From Olivibacter jilunii (GTDB taxonomy: Bacteria; Bacteroidota; Bacteroidia; Sphingobacteriales; Sphingobacteriaceae), in the NCBI RefSeq assembly GCF_900607235.1, contig NZ_LR027849.1, positions 558,001-622,000 on the forward strand: a stretch of 64,000 nt of DNA, written 5' to 3'. This document shows positions 33,956-42,267 of this stretch, piece after piece. The notes beneath the pieces are model-generated. The model ran no database searches and was not told the origin of the DNA. It saw only the letters and a list, made by a program, of their open reading frames with translations. The position numbers and the translations under genes are program-made. Each line of letters opens with the position of its first letter. The stretch's first letter is position 1.

Positions 33956-34222
33956 ATGAGAAAGTCAATGTTCAAATCTGCAGTCATCGTTGCTTCAGCG
34001 CTCCTGATGGTAGTCATTGGAAAAGCAAGGGAAAAAAGCCGGGGCGAAAACAATCGAAGAGTTTCTGCTTGGTACAAGACGACCGGCTCCTCAGCCTGCG
34101 GAGGACCGGAGCTCGCACCGGGTAATTGCGTTGGTTGGAACACAGGCATAGTTTGCACTGTTTCCGGCAGAACATGGTACAGCGATGCCAACTGTGTGGC
34201 TGTTATGTATCGACTTCCTTAA
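33956..34222 (+). CDS. small secreted four-cysteine peptide (DUF6520-like)
   Basis: An 88-aa protein with an N-terminal signal-like segment (MRKSMFKSAVIVASALLMVV) and a mature region with four cysteines at 48, 58, 67 and 80. The spacing and the CTVSGRTWYSDANC stretch are the pattern I associate with DUF6520-type peptides of Bacteroidota. It lies 190 bases after the tandem-STN SusC, just as two related peptides lie near the other SusC operon. It is probably exported with disulfides. A competing overlapping frame on the minus strand (33931-34191) has poorer composition. Confidence 0.65.
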   Translation: MRKSMFKSAVIVASALLMVVIGKAREKSRGENNRRVSAWYKTTGSSACGGPELAPGNCVGWNTGIVCTVSGRTWYSDANCVAVMYRLP

Positions 34223-34232
34223 TCCAATCACG

Positions 34233-34259
34233 GGAGGGCAGGGTGAATACCCGCCCTCC
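34233..34259 (+). terminator. GC-rich hairpin after the peptide gene
   Basis: ggagggc (34233-34239) pairs with gccctcc (34253-34259), with an inner gggt/accc extension and one bulged base, giving an 11-bp stem and 4-base loop. It sits about 10 bases after the stop. The T tract is weak, so termination is likely but not certain. Confidence 0.5.
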
Positions 34260-34397
34260 TGATTACAATGCCCTCCCAATTCAGTCGATTTTAGTCTACA
34301 GCCTACTCCTGACTACGACTAGCCATTCTGTATGTGCGTCCACCTTGGTAAACTATCTTGATAAATAACCTTTTGTTTACCAGTCCTTTAATTTTAT

Positions 34398-34443
34398 AGC
34401 TAAAAATATTAGTATTTTTAAGCTAAAAATATTAGTAGCTTTG
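34398..34443 (+). promoter_or_regulatory. promoter with two exact 17-bp direct repeats (operator candidate) before dinB
   Basis: The 17-mer agctaaaaatattagta occurs at 34398-34414 and again at 34421-34437, a 23-bp period. The second copy runs into TAGCTTTG (34436-34443), a match to the Bacteroidota -7 box TAnnTTTG, 24 bases before the dinB ATG at 34468. A repressor bound to both copies would cover the promoter, a natural arrangement for a damage-inducible cassette. Confidence 0.65.
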
Positions 34444-34467
34444 TTCCGGTACTTTGGTGAAAAATAT

Positions 34468-35634
34468 ATGGAACAGCGAACAATCGTCCATTGCGATCTG
34501 GATACATTTTTTGTATCCGTGGAACGGCTGCTGAACAGCAGTCTGGTGGGAAAGCCGGTTTTAATCGGCGGTAGCTCTGACCGGGGGGTAGTGGCTTCCT
34601 GCAGTTACGAAGCCCGGCGATTTGGCGTCCATTCTGCTATGCCGATGCGGCTGGCGCGCCAGCTCTGTCCCGAAGCGATTTTGGTCCGTGGAGACCATGA
34701 CTTATACTCTAAATATTCCAACATTGTCACTGAAATAATCGAAGGGGAGGTGCCCCTGGTGGAAAAGGCGTCAATCGATGAGCATTATCTTGACATGACG
34801 GGCATGGATCGGTTTTTCGGAACATGGAAGCTTACCCGGCAGCTGCGTTCCCGTATCATCCGCGAAACAGGACTGCCAATTTCCTTCGGGCTGTCGATCA
34901 ACAAAACTGTCAGCAAGATCGCTACCGGGGAAGCCAAGCCCTGCGGCGAGCGAAAGGTTGATGACGGAACGGAGAAACTTTTCCTGGCCCCACTTTCCAT
35001 CCGTAAGATACCCGGTATAGGGGAGAAAACCTATCCGTTGTTGCGCAATATGGGCATTTCGAAAATCCACACGCTCCAGCAAATGGAAGTGCGCACGATG
35101 GAGCGGGTACTGGGAGAAAACGGCGTCAATATCTGGAAGAAGGCCAACGGCATTGACACCAGTCCGGTCGTGCCCTTCCACGAGCAAAAGAGCATGAGCA
35201 AAGAGACAACCTTTATGCAGGATACAATTGACATGGATATCCTGAAAAAGACGATGCTTTCCATGGTTGATGAACTGGCCTTTGATCTACGGAAGGATAA
35301 TAAGCTTACTTCCTGCATTACGTTAAAGATACGGTACAGCAATTTTGACACGCATACGATGCAGACCAAGGTTCCCTTTACGGCGTCTGAAAGGGTTATA
35401 TCGGAAAAAGTGATGGCGCTCTTCAAGAAGCTCTACAGCCGCCGGATGCTGATACGCCTCATCGGTGTGAAATTCAGCAACCTGATTACCGGCTGCTACC
35501 AGGCTGACCTGTTCGACGACAGCTTGGAGGACCTTAATCTGTCCCTTGCTATGGATAAGATCCGGCTCCGGTATGGTACGGCCGCGATTATGAGGGGATT
35601 TGCACTGCCGGAAATAGAGAAAGTGGAGGTGTAG
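34468..35634 (+). CDS. dinB: Y-family translesion DNA polymerase (DinB / Pol IV type)
   Basis: A 388-aa protein. The ATG at 34468 is chosen over the TTG at 34441 because the catalytic start HCDLDTFFVSVE then lies at its normal place near the N-terminus and the promoter box stays outside the gene. Metal-binding residues are Asp10 and the SIDEHYLD motif near 104. A helix-hairpin-helix region (IRKIPGIGEKTYPLLRNMGI) at ~175-195 and a little-finger domain follow. It bypasses damaged bases with low fidelity. It is coupled to the DnaE-type gene one base downstream, as in bacterial mutagenesis cassettes. Confidence 0.9.
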   Translation: MEQRTIVHCDLDTFFVSVERLLNSSLVGKPVLIGGSSDRGVVASCSYEARRFGVHSAMPMRLARQLCPEAILVRGDHDLYSKYSNIVTEIIEGEVPLVEKASIDEHYLDMTGMDRFFGTWKLTRQLRSRIIRETGLPISFGLSINKTVSKIATGEAKPCGERKVDDGTEKLFLAPLSIRKIPGIGEKTYPLLRNMGISKIHTLQQMEVRTMERVLGENGVNIWKKANGIDTSPVVPFHEQKSMSKETTFMQDTIDMDILKKTMLSMVDELAFDLRKDNKLTSCITLKIRYSNFDTHTMQTKVPFTASERVISEKVMALFKKLYSRRMLIRLIGVKFSNLITGCYQADLFDDSLEDLNLSLAMDKIRLRYGTAAIMRGFALPEIEKVEV

Positions 35635-35635
35635 G

Positions 35636-38572
35636 ATGTTGCTCAATGTACATAGCTTTTTCAGCTTAAGGTATGGTACCCTGAGCCTGGAGCAGATCAT
35701 TGAGGGTATGCTGTTATCCGGTTACGATACGGCTGTACTCACCGATATTAACAATTCCTCTGCCTGTCTTGACTTTATTAAAAAGTGTCGGGAGGCCGGA
35801 TTGAACGGCCTTGCTGGCATGGAGTTTCGCAATGGCGATCAGTTGCTCTATATCGGAATCGCCAGGAACGAGCATGGATTCCGCGAACTCAATGAGCTGA
35901 TAACGAAAGCAAACCGGGAGGAATGCAAGCTGCCCGTTGAAGCACCGGCTTTCAATCAGGTATTCGTTATCTACCCTTACGGAGCCATCGATGTGAAAGG
36001 GTTGCGCGAAAATGAATACATCGGTATCCGACCTCCGGAGCTGAATAAAATCGTCTTGGAGCCTCTCGCCAACCAGGAACGTTATGTGATCCTGCAGACG
36101 GTATCTTTCCGGAGGGACGACTATAAGCTCCACACACAGCTCAGGGCCATCAGCCATAACCTCCTCATCTCGCAGTTGGAACCCGGCCAGGTGGGGCGCC
36201 GGGACGAGGTGTTTCTTACGAAAGTCCAGCTGCTGAACGCCTACAAAAATTTTCCACTGCTGATCCGCAACACCAATAAGCTGCTGAGCCAGTGCTCCAT
36301 CGATTTCGACTTTAAAAAGATCAAGAATAAGGAAACCTTTACCGGCAATAAATACGACGACAAGCAACTGTTGCATAAATATGCCATGGACGGCTTTTTG
36401 CGTCGCTATGGTACCGGGGATAAAATTGCTCGGGAACGCGTCATCAAAGAACTGGACATCATAGATAACCTGAACTTTTCCAGTTACTTTCTTATTACCG
36501 ATGACATCTGCAGGTATGCCCGTAGCCGGGACTTTCATTACGTGGGACGGGGTAGCGGCGCCAACTCAGTCGTAGCTTACTGCCTGGGTATTACTGATGT
36601 CTGCCCGATAGAGCTCAATCTTTATTTTGAACGCTTCCTGAACCCCAAACGCCAAAGCCCGCCCGACTTCGATGTGGACTTTTCCTGGAACGAGCGTGAT
36701 GAGATGTATGACTATATCTTCCATCGCTACCAGAGCGGTCACACGGCACTTATGGGTGCTATGAGTACGTTCAGGGACCGTTCAATAATCCGTGAGCTGG
36801 GTAAGGTCTATGGCCTTCCCAAAGGGGAGATTGATCGCATGGTAAACGAACCGGATAGTGTGCTGAACAAGAATGAGGTGACCAATATGATCCTGTCGGT
36901 CTATAACCAGCTCGTTGACTTCCCCAATCAGCGCACAATTCACGCATCCGGCGTGCTGATTTCGGAAAAACCATTGACCTGTTATTCCGCGCTGGACTAT
37001 CCGCCCAAAGGCTTGCCAACGATGCAGTTTGATATGTATGTGGCGGAAGATATCGGCTTTGAAAAATTTGATATCCTCTCTCAGCGAGGTATCGGTCATA
37101 TCAAGGACTGCCGCGAGATCATCCGTCTGAACCGAGGGGAGGTTGTCGATACATCCAATCCCAGGCGTTTTTTCAAAGACCCCAAAATTGCGGAGCTACT
37201 GCGCTCTGCCAATACCATCGGCTGCTTTTATATCGAATCACCTGCCATGCGGCAGCTCATCACGAAGCTGCAATGTGATAACTACCTGACGCTGGTGGCG
37301 GCCAGTTCGATCATACGCCCCGGCGTTGCCAGCAGCGGTATGATGCGTACCTATATTGAGCGTCACCGGAACCCCGAAAAAGTACAGTATCTCCATCCCG
37401 CCTTTAAGCAGGAGTTGGAAGACACCTATGGTGTTATGGTGTACCAGGAGGATGTCATGAAGATCGGTCATCGTTTCGGAGGGCTGGACCTGGCAGACGC
37501 CGACGTCCTGCGGCGCATGATGAGCGGAAAATACCGGAACAAAAATCACCTGGCAGAAATCGAAGATAAATTCTTTGCGCATTGCAAGGCAAAAGGTTAT
37601 CCCCAAGAGATATCACGCGAGGTTTGGCGCCAGATGGAATCCTTTGCCGGTTATTCATTCAATAAGGCGCATTCCGCCTCGTTTGCTGTTGAAAGCTACC
37701 AGAGCCTCTTTTTGAAAACCTATTATCCCATCGAGTTCATGGTAGCCGTACTGAACAACTACGGCGGCTTTTATAGCCGGCTGGTTTATGTCAATGAGGC
37801 TAAAAAAGCGGGTGGCAACATCAACCTTCCCTGCATTAATAACAGCCAGTTCCGGACTTCGGTGCATGGGAAAGAGATCTACCTGGGCTTCGACTGTATT
37901 TTGAACCTGGAAGGCAAACTGGCGCAACGGATTCCCGAGGAGCGGCAGGCGCGCGGCGCGTACCTGGGATTGGAAAATTTTGTGATGCGCACGGGAGCCG
38001 CATTGGAGCAGCTCATTATCCTGATCCGCTCCGGAGCCCTCCGCTTTACAGGGATGGGCAAGAAGGAACTCCTATGGGAAGCGCACCTGTTGCTGTCGGA
38101 CAAGCGGAAAGAAAACGGCCACGTACCGCTTTTCGACAATCTGACGGCAAAACCGGTGCTTCCGCAGCTGGAGAGCCACTACCTGGAAGACCTGTATGAC
38201 GAAATCCAGCTTTTCGGGTTTTGCGTTTCCGGAAGGGTCTTTGATATCGCCAAATCCGATTACCGGGGCAACGTTACTGCGCGGGAACTGAATGATAGGG
38301 AAGGACAGATAGTAAGGATTGTAGGCGAGCTGGTGACCACCAAAAACGTGCCTACCAAAAACGGTACGCTGATGAAATTCGGAACGTTTCTGGATGTGAA
38401 CGGTGATTTTTTCGACACGGTTCATTTTGCGCCCTCACTTCGCAAATATCCTTTATATAGCGCCGGACTTTACCTCATTGAGGGAAGAGTGGTCTTGGAG
38501 TTCGGCTGTCCGGGCATTGAGGTTTCAAAATGTGGACGTATGCCCATGAAGCCTGATCCAAGGAGCGAATAA
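35636..38572 (+). CDS. dnaE: DNA polymerase III alpha subunit, error-prone DnaE type
   Basis: A 978-aa C-family polymerase, shorter than replicative DnaE. The N-terminal PHP domain is present but looks inactive: NVHSFFSLRYG has Asn where the first metal His of H-x-H is expected, and LTDINNSS has Ile where DH is usual. Palm motifs are intact (YVGRGSGANSVVAYCLGITD near 304; PPDFDVDFSW near 342). A helix-hairpin-helix and an OB-like C-terminus (GQIVRIVGELVTTKNVPTKN) follow. It probably extends from lesions bypassed by DinB. It starts one base after the dinB stop. Its high GC resembles dinB and differs from the LanKC region. Confidence 0.9.
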   Translation: MLLNVHSFFSLRYGTLSLEQIIEGMLLSGYDTAVLTDINNSSACLDFIKKCREAGLNGLAGMEFRNGDQLLYIGIARNEHGFRELNELITKANREECKLPVEAPAFNQVFVIYPYGAIDVKGLRENEYIGIRPPELNKIVLEPLANQERYVILQTVSFRRDDYKLHTQLRAISHNLLISQLEPGQVGRRDEVFLTKVQLLNAYKNFPLLIRNTNKLLSQCSIDFDFKKIKNKETFTGNKYDDKQLLHKYAMDGFLRRYGTGDKIARERVIKELDIIDNLNFSSYFLITDDICRYARSRDFHYVGRGSGANSVVAYCLGITDVCPIELNLYFERFLNPKRQSPPDFDVDFSWNERDEMYDYIFHRYQSGHTALMGAMSTFRDRSIIRELGKVYGLPKGEIDRMVNEPDSVLNKNEVTNMILSVYNQLVDFPNQRTIHASGVLISEKPLTCYSALDYPPKGLPTMQFDMYVAEDIGFEKFDILSQRGIGHIKDCREIIRLNRGEVVDTSNPRRFFKDPKIAELLRSANTIGCFYIESPAMRQLITKLQCDNYLTLVAASSIIRPGVASSGMMRTYIERHRNPEKVQYLHPAFKQELEDTYGVMVYQEDVMKIGHRFGGLDLADADVLRRMMSGKYRNKNHLAEIEDKFFAHCKAKGYPQEISREVWRQMESFAGYSFNKAHSASFAVESYQSLFLKTYYPIEFMVAVLNNYGGFYSRLVYVNEAKKAGGNINLPCINNSQFRTSVHGKEIYLGFDCILNLEGKLAQRIPEERQARGAYLGLENFVMRTGAALEQLIILIRSGALRFTGMGKKELLWEAHLLLSDKRKENGHVPLFDNLTAKPVLPQLESHYLEDLYDEIQLFGFCVSGRVFDIAKSDYRGNVTARELNDREGQIVRIVGELVTTKNVPTKNGTLMKFGTFLDVNGDFFDTVHFAPSLRKYPLYSAGLYLIEGRVVLEFGCPGIEVSKCGRMPMKPDPRSE

Positions 38573-38710
38573 AAACCGTGGAGTGGTGAGCAAAATATCT
38601 TTTTGGCGTTTTGAAAGTTTTTTGGGACGGCAGCATCTAGGTCCTTAGGCCATCGTGCGACGCAGACTTCGCCAAATTCGGTTAAGCACAAATAAAAGTG
38701 AAATTAAAAA

Positions 38711-38728
38711 GGCGGTCAACCGACCGCC
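38711..38728 (-). terminator. terminator of the SRAP gene
   Basis: ggcggtc (38711-38717) pairs with gaccgcc (38722-38728). On the minus strand it is followed by ctttttaattt. It lies 17 bases past the SRAP stop, between convergent genes. Confidence 0.8.
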
Positions 38729-38744
38729 CCATAACTATGTCGAG

Positions 38745-39572
38745 TTAAACTTCGTAAACCAGTTCCGGTACTTCGGCATAAACAAAGGCCTTTCCCGGTG
38801 TACCAGTGCTTTTGAATTCTTTCTCCACCGTATAGGCTTGCATCTCTGAGGCACTGATCTGATGGGTTGCAAGTTCGATGATACGCTCTTCGGAAAGATC
38901 CCCCATCATCCATTCCCAAGCAAGTTCGTCAGGCAATATAGTCGGCATCCGGTTTTTGCTGTTATGGATCTGTTTCATGATCGCATTGGCTTCGGTCGTA
39001 ACCAGTGCCACGGTATGGACAGTTTCGCCTGTATCCTTATCTGTCCAATTCTGCCAAACGGCTGCGATAAAGAAGTATGCCTTGTCTTTCAGTCCAATGT
39101 GGTAAGGATATTTATTGGGTGTCTTGAGGGGCTCCCCTGTACGCTTATTGAGCGGGTAGATATGGCGCCACTCATAAAACTCAGATGACAAAATCAGGCA
39201 GCGGCGTTCAAGCGCCGCTTTTCGGAACATTTTTTCCCGCCCCGTCTTTTCATCGATCATCAGGAGCTCTTCTCCCTTTGCGTTCAATGTCGTGTAGGCT
39301 TGATGCCATTTGCCGGATGCGTCCTTATAACCGAAGCGCATTTTCTTTACCTCTTCCCGGTTTGGGATATACGAGGGGATGAAGCCCCATTCCATTTGGA
39401 CGATATCAAAATTACATTTATCAGCTGTCGGTTTTATGACAGCGATATTTCCGTACGAAAAGCCGTCATGCAGCTCCTGATCCAGAAAGTCATAATCCAT
39501 CACCGCTTTTTCCAGGTTCATCAACCTAATGTACTCCTCACGGCTCACTTTTTGTCCATTATAATAACACAT
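38745..39572 (-). CDS. SOS response-associated peptidase family protein (YedK/HMCES, SRAP)
   Basis: A 275-aa protein. The catalytic Cys2 follows the initiator Met (MCYYNGQKV), as required for the abasic-site crosslink. Other SRAP landmarks are WGFIPSYIP near 83, TTLNAKGEE near 114, SSEFYEW near 150 and the His-containing IHNSKNRMPTILP near 227. SRAP proteins protect abasic sites in single-stranded DNA by forming a DNA-protein crosslink. It pairs with the small gene 4 bases upstream and faces the dinB-dnaE operon, forming one DNA-damage module. Confidence 0.9.
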   Translation of the reverse strand: MCYYNGQKVSREEYIRLMNLEKAVMDYDFLDQELHDGFSYGNIAVIKPTADKCNFDIVQMEWGFIPSYIPNREEVKKMRFGYKDASGKWHQAYTTLNAKGEELLMIDEKTGREKMFRKAALERRCLILSSEFYEWRHIYPLNKRTGEPLKTPNKYPYHIGLKDKAYFFIAAVWQNWTDKDTGETVHTVALVTTEANAIMKQIHNSKNRMPTILPDELAWEWMMGDLSEERIIELATHQISASEMQAYTVEKEFKSTGTPGKAFVYAEVPELVYEV

Positions 39573-39576
39573 AATA

Positions 39577-39834
39577 TTATCCTCCCTTTAAATGTGCTTC
39601 AATTATTTTGCCAATCGCTTCAGCCTCTTTCAGCCGGCCCTGTGGAATACTCGTCCAGGAGCGTCCCTTAGCAGTTGAAGCCCTTGTAATGGTTAGCGCG
39701 TCCCGTCCGTCATCAAAGACGATGCGGTAGACCTGTTGATCCTGAATGGTCAGCTCCCGAACCATCAGGCGTACGCCCTGATACACAAGGCTGAATTTCT
39801 CATTGCCTAATAGATTTCCCATTTTTTGACGCAA
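39577..39834 (-). CDS. small hypothetical protein co-transcribed with SRAP gene, 85 aa
   Basis: Not recognised by name. It is a compact protein, starting MRQKMGNLLGNEKFSLV, that probably begins at M1 or M5. It has beta-rich text (VRELTIQDQQVYRIVFDDG) and a C-terminal helix (RLKEAEAIGKIIEAHLKGG). There is no signal or membrane segment. It lies 4 bases before the SRAP gene and so probably shares its promoter. Its presence beside the damage-tolerance cassette suggests, but does not prove, a role there. Confidence 0.65.
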   Translation of the reverse strand: MRQKMGNLLGNEKFSLVYQGVRLMVRELTIQDQQVYRIVFDDGRDALTITRASTAKGRSWTSIPQGRLKEAEAIGKIIEAHLKGG

Positions 39835-40156
39835 GAGATAGTGATATTTCTATTGGATTAATTTAAATTTTTTTTATGAAAAATCAAAATTTACCGAGAT
39901 TTTGCAGTTTTACATCATGCAGCTGGTGTTGAATTGACGATATTCCGTGGGAGTGATGATAATTGTTACCTTATTTTCCTAACGTGAAAACTCATGAATG
40001 AAGTTGGCTGCATCGATCGTATTAACCGTTACTCTTTGGATTCTGTACTAGATTTGCGTTATTAGGCTGGGAGGGTTGCATCACAATATAGTTGCATCAC
40101 AATATAAATAATATGCCAACACTGAAAATGCCGAAACAACCAGAATCACTAGCATG
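39835..40156. other. gene-free interval with a 16-bp tandem repeat
   Basis: About 320 AT-rich bases. The 16-mer gttgcatcacaatata occurs twice head-to-tail (40075-40090, 40091-40106). Apart from the probable promoter for the minus-strand small gene at its left end, nothing else was recognised. Confidence 0.45.
40075..40106. repeat. two exact tandem copies of a 16-bp unit
   Basis: gttgcatcacaatata is repeated twice with no spacer. Only two copies are present. It may be an operator or a slippage product. Confidence 0.6.
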
Positions 40157-40327
40157 TTAAATGGGGTTACCATTAAGCCAATGAGGGTGTTTCCAAACCA
40201 ACGCGCCTAAAATCAAATTCAATGTCCCTTCATCTTCATTCACTTTTTCCAACAGATTCTTTTTTGAATAATCCTTGCCGTCATGCAATGCTAGGAGTAC
40301 TTTGCCTTTTACCTGATTTGGATTCAT
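40157..40327 (-). CDS. candidate 56-aa hypothetical protein
   Basis: A short minus-strand ORF: ATG at 40327, TAA at 40157. It begins MNPNQVKGKVLLALHDG and has amphipathic helical text (YSKKNLLEKVNEDEGTLNLI) with an aromatic C-terminus. Its balanced composition looks coding and winged-helix-like. It is not recognised and could be the stub of a longer decayed gene at the edge of the defence cluster. Confidence 0.35.
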   Translation of the reverse strand: MNPNQVKGKVLLALHDGKDYSKKNLLEKVNEDEGTLNLILGALVWKHPHWLNGNPI

Positions 40328-41123
40328 TGTTCAATTATTATATATTTTTTTAGCTGTGCAGCTTTTGCTTAATATATAAGAAGCTCAAAGTGAGGTAATT
40401 TTACCTTCGCAAAAGCTAATCGCACGAAATAAAGTGACACACTATATAAACGTGTTATTGTAAGGAAAAGTACTATTTGCAAAAGGCTGAATAAAGAAAT
40501 TTGCAGGTCGCACATACACGAGGTATAAGAATTGGGGAAATGCAGGACTACCATTAGGAGTAGACCATATGGAGCCTCCGCAAACAACACTCTTTTAATA
40601 ACTCGGTTTTCCAGAATGGAAGACAGTAGAAGGCTAAATTTCTATTTGCCTTCTACTGGAAACTATTTTGCTCTGTATGAGATTTTCGGGCTACTTTGGA
40701 TAGAGTTTTAAGAGAGAAATATAAAAGTGCTATAGGGTAAAAGTGAAGAATTCAGAATTTACTAGGTATTCCCCGCTCGTTAATTTAAAAATGGCCGCCC
40801 CCCAGCGCATGTGAATTTGTAAATGTGACTAGAAGCCGCTATAAGCTTACCCGTGAAGTGAATCGCGACAATTGCAGTATATAACTGAAATTTTATATTC
40901 TATAATGAGTTAAACTCAAAACTATCGCATTTTAAAGTAATGTTGAATAGAAAGCATTAACCGCGGGACGGAAAATCTTTCAGTCTTCCTTTTAAGCATA
41001 CTCAAAGGTGGAACTATTTTTTTACATTTACATGGATTTACCTAGCGTGGACTTTTTCAGCAATACCAAGTAGGGTAAAATGGAAAGCAAATCATAAAAG
41101 TAGTAAGATTCAATAAGAGCGAA
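40328..41123. other. gene-free interval at the left edge of the defence cluster
   Basis: About 800 bases without a convincing gene; the 73-codon minus ORF at 40369-40590 has poor coding character. The main structure is the perfect 11-bp inverted repeat at 40624-40658. The stretch may hold the promoter of the DUF262 operon and degraded sequence from earlier cargo exchange. Confidence 0.4.
40624..40658. repeat. perfect 11-bp inverted repeat
   Basis: cagtagaaggc (40624-40634) and gccttctactg (40648-40658) are separated by 13 bases. There is no clean T tract on either side, so it is not an obvious terminator. It could be a protein-binding palindrome or a remnant of a mobile-element end. Confidence 0.6.
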
Positions 41124-42266
41124 ATGACAACTGACGACATCTTGAATGATGAAAATTTAATTGAAGTCACGGACGAAAGTACGGTGCCGATCCAGGTTCC
41201 TTTTGATCCAAACTTGATCCGCATCCGTCGCGATCCTTTCACACTGGGTGAGCTTATTGATAAAATTGCTCATAATGAAGTTAATTTTTTTACCTTATTT
41301 CAAAGGAAAAGTGATCTCTGGAGCGAGGGACAACAAAGTCGTTTAATTGAATCTGTCTTATTGAGGCTTCCACTTCCTGCATTTTATTTCGACGAAGTTA
41401 CCTTTGAGTCTAACGACATGTTCAGTTCAAAGGTTGTGTGGCAAGTTATCGATGGTTTGCAACGCTGCAGTGCATTAAAGAACTTCGCTGTGGATAAAAA
41501 AATGAAGTTGTCAAATCTTGAATTTCTTCATCAGTTTAATGAATATGGATATGACGATCTACCAAGGGACTTGCAGCGAAGAATATCTCAAACGCCGATT
41601 ACGGTTTATGTTGTGGAAAAAGGAACTCCGGATGTTGTAAAATTCAATATTTTTAAACGGATTAATACAGAAGGTCTTCTTTTAAAACCCCAGGAAATTA
41701 GGCATGCCCTGAACCAGGGAACACCGGCAAAATTTGTTGAGGAATTGGCTGAGTTGGATGAATTCAAAAGGGCAACCCAATATTCTATCAAATCTAATAG
41801 AATGGAGGACCGAGATTTTACTACCAGGTTCGTTTCCTTTTATTTAATTCCGTTTACTGATTACGAGCCCGATCTTGATAGTTTTATGACGAAAGGTATG
41901 AGCTCCATCAATGGAAAATCTATTAATGAATTAACGCAAATCAAGCAGGACTTTATTGCAGCAATGGAAACCGCTATATTCATTTTTGGGGATGATGCGT
42001 TCCGTAAACGGCAGCATATAGATGATCGGCGAAAACCTATAAATAAAGCTTTATTCGAAGTTCTCAGTGTTTCATTCGCTAAGCTTTCGGACGATAAGCG
42101 CAATAAGTTAAAGAATGTTGCAGATGTTTTTAAGAGAAAATTTATTGAACTTAATAACGATAACAGATTTTTTTATGCCCTTTCGTCGGGAACGGGACAC
42201 AAAGACAATGTAAAGACAAGATTTACTGAGATCTCGCGAATTATAAAAGAAACAATAGACTACTAA
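41124..42266 (+). CDS. DUF262 (ParB-like / GmrSD-N-like) protein
   Basis: A 380-aa protein. The DUF262 core has FTLGELIDKIAHNEVNFFTLFQRKSDLW at ~40-67, the strand IDGLQRCSAL near 110 (the family's DGQQR motif with Leu for the first Gln), and FNIFKRINTEGLLLKPQEIRHAL near 174-196. DUF262 binds nucleotides and occurs in modification-dependent restriction (GmrSD) and many phage-defence proteins. No DUF1524 HNH nuclease is attached. It is the first gene of a tight three-gene operon: the ATPase gene starts one base after its stop. It could act as the sensor or effector of this module. Confidence 0.85.
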   Translation: MTTDDILNDENLIEVTDESTVPIQVPFDPNLIRIRRDPFTLGELIDKIAHNEVNFFTLFQRKSDLWSEGQQSRLIESVLLRLPLPAFYFDEVTFESNDMFSSKVVWQVIDGLQRCSALKNFAVDKKMKLSNLEFLHQFNEYGYDDLPRDLQRRISQTPITVYVVEKGTPDVVKFNIFKRINTEGLLLKPQEIRHALNQGTPAKFVEELAELDEFKRATQYSIKSNRMEDRDFTTRFVSFYLIPFTDYEPDLDSFMTKGMSSINGKSINELTQIKQDFIAAMETAIFIFGDDAFRKRQHIDDRRKPINKALFEVLSVSFAKLSDDKRNKLKNVADVFKRKFIELNNDNRFFYALSSGTGHKDNVKTRFTEISRIIKETIDY

Positions 42267-42267
42267 A

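Noticed and set aside
33931-34191. 86-codon minus-strand ORF opposite the third secreted peptide
   Set aside because: The plus-strand frame has a signal peptide and the Cys pattern, so the minus frame is a shadow.
34441-34467. Start of dinB at TTG 34441
   Set aside because: It would put the promoter box inside the gene and add nine residues before the catalytic start; ATG 34468 is better.
40369-40590. 73-codon minus-strand ORF in the gene-poor stretch
   Set aside because: Low-complexity hydrophobic text with no motif; no support beyond being open.
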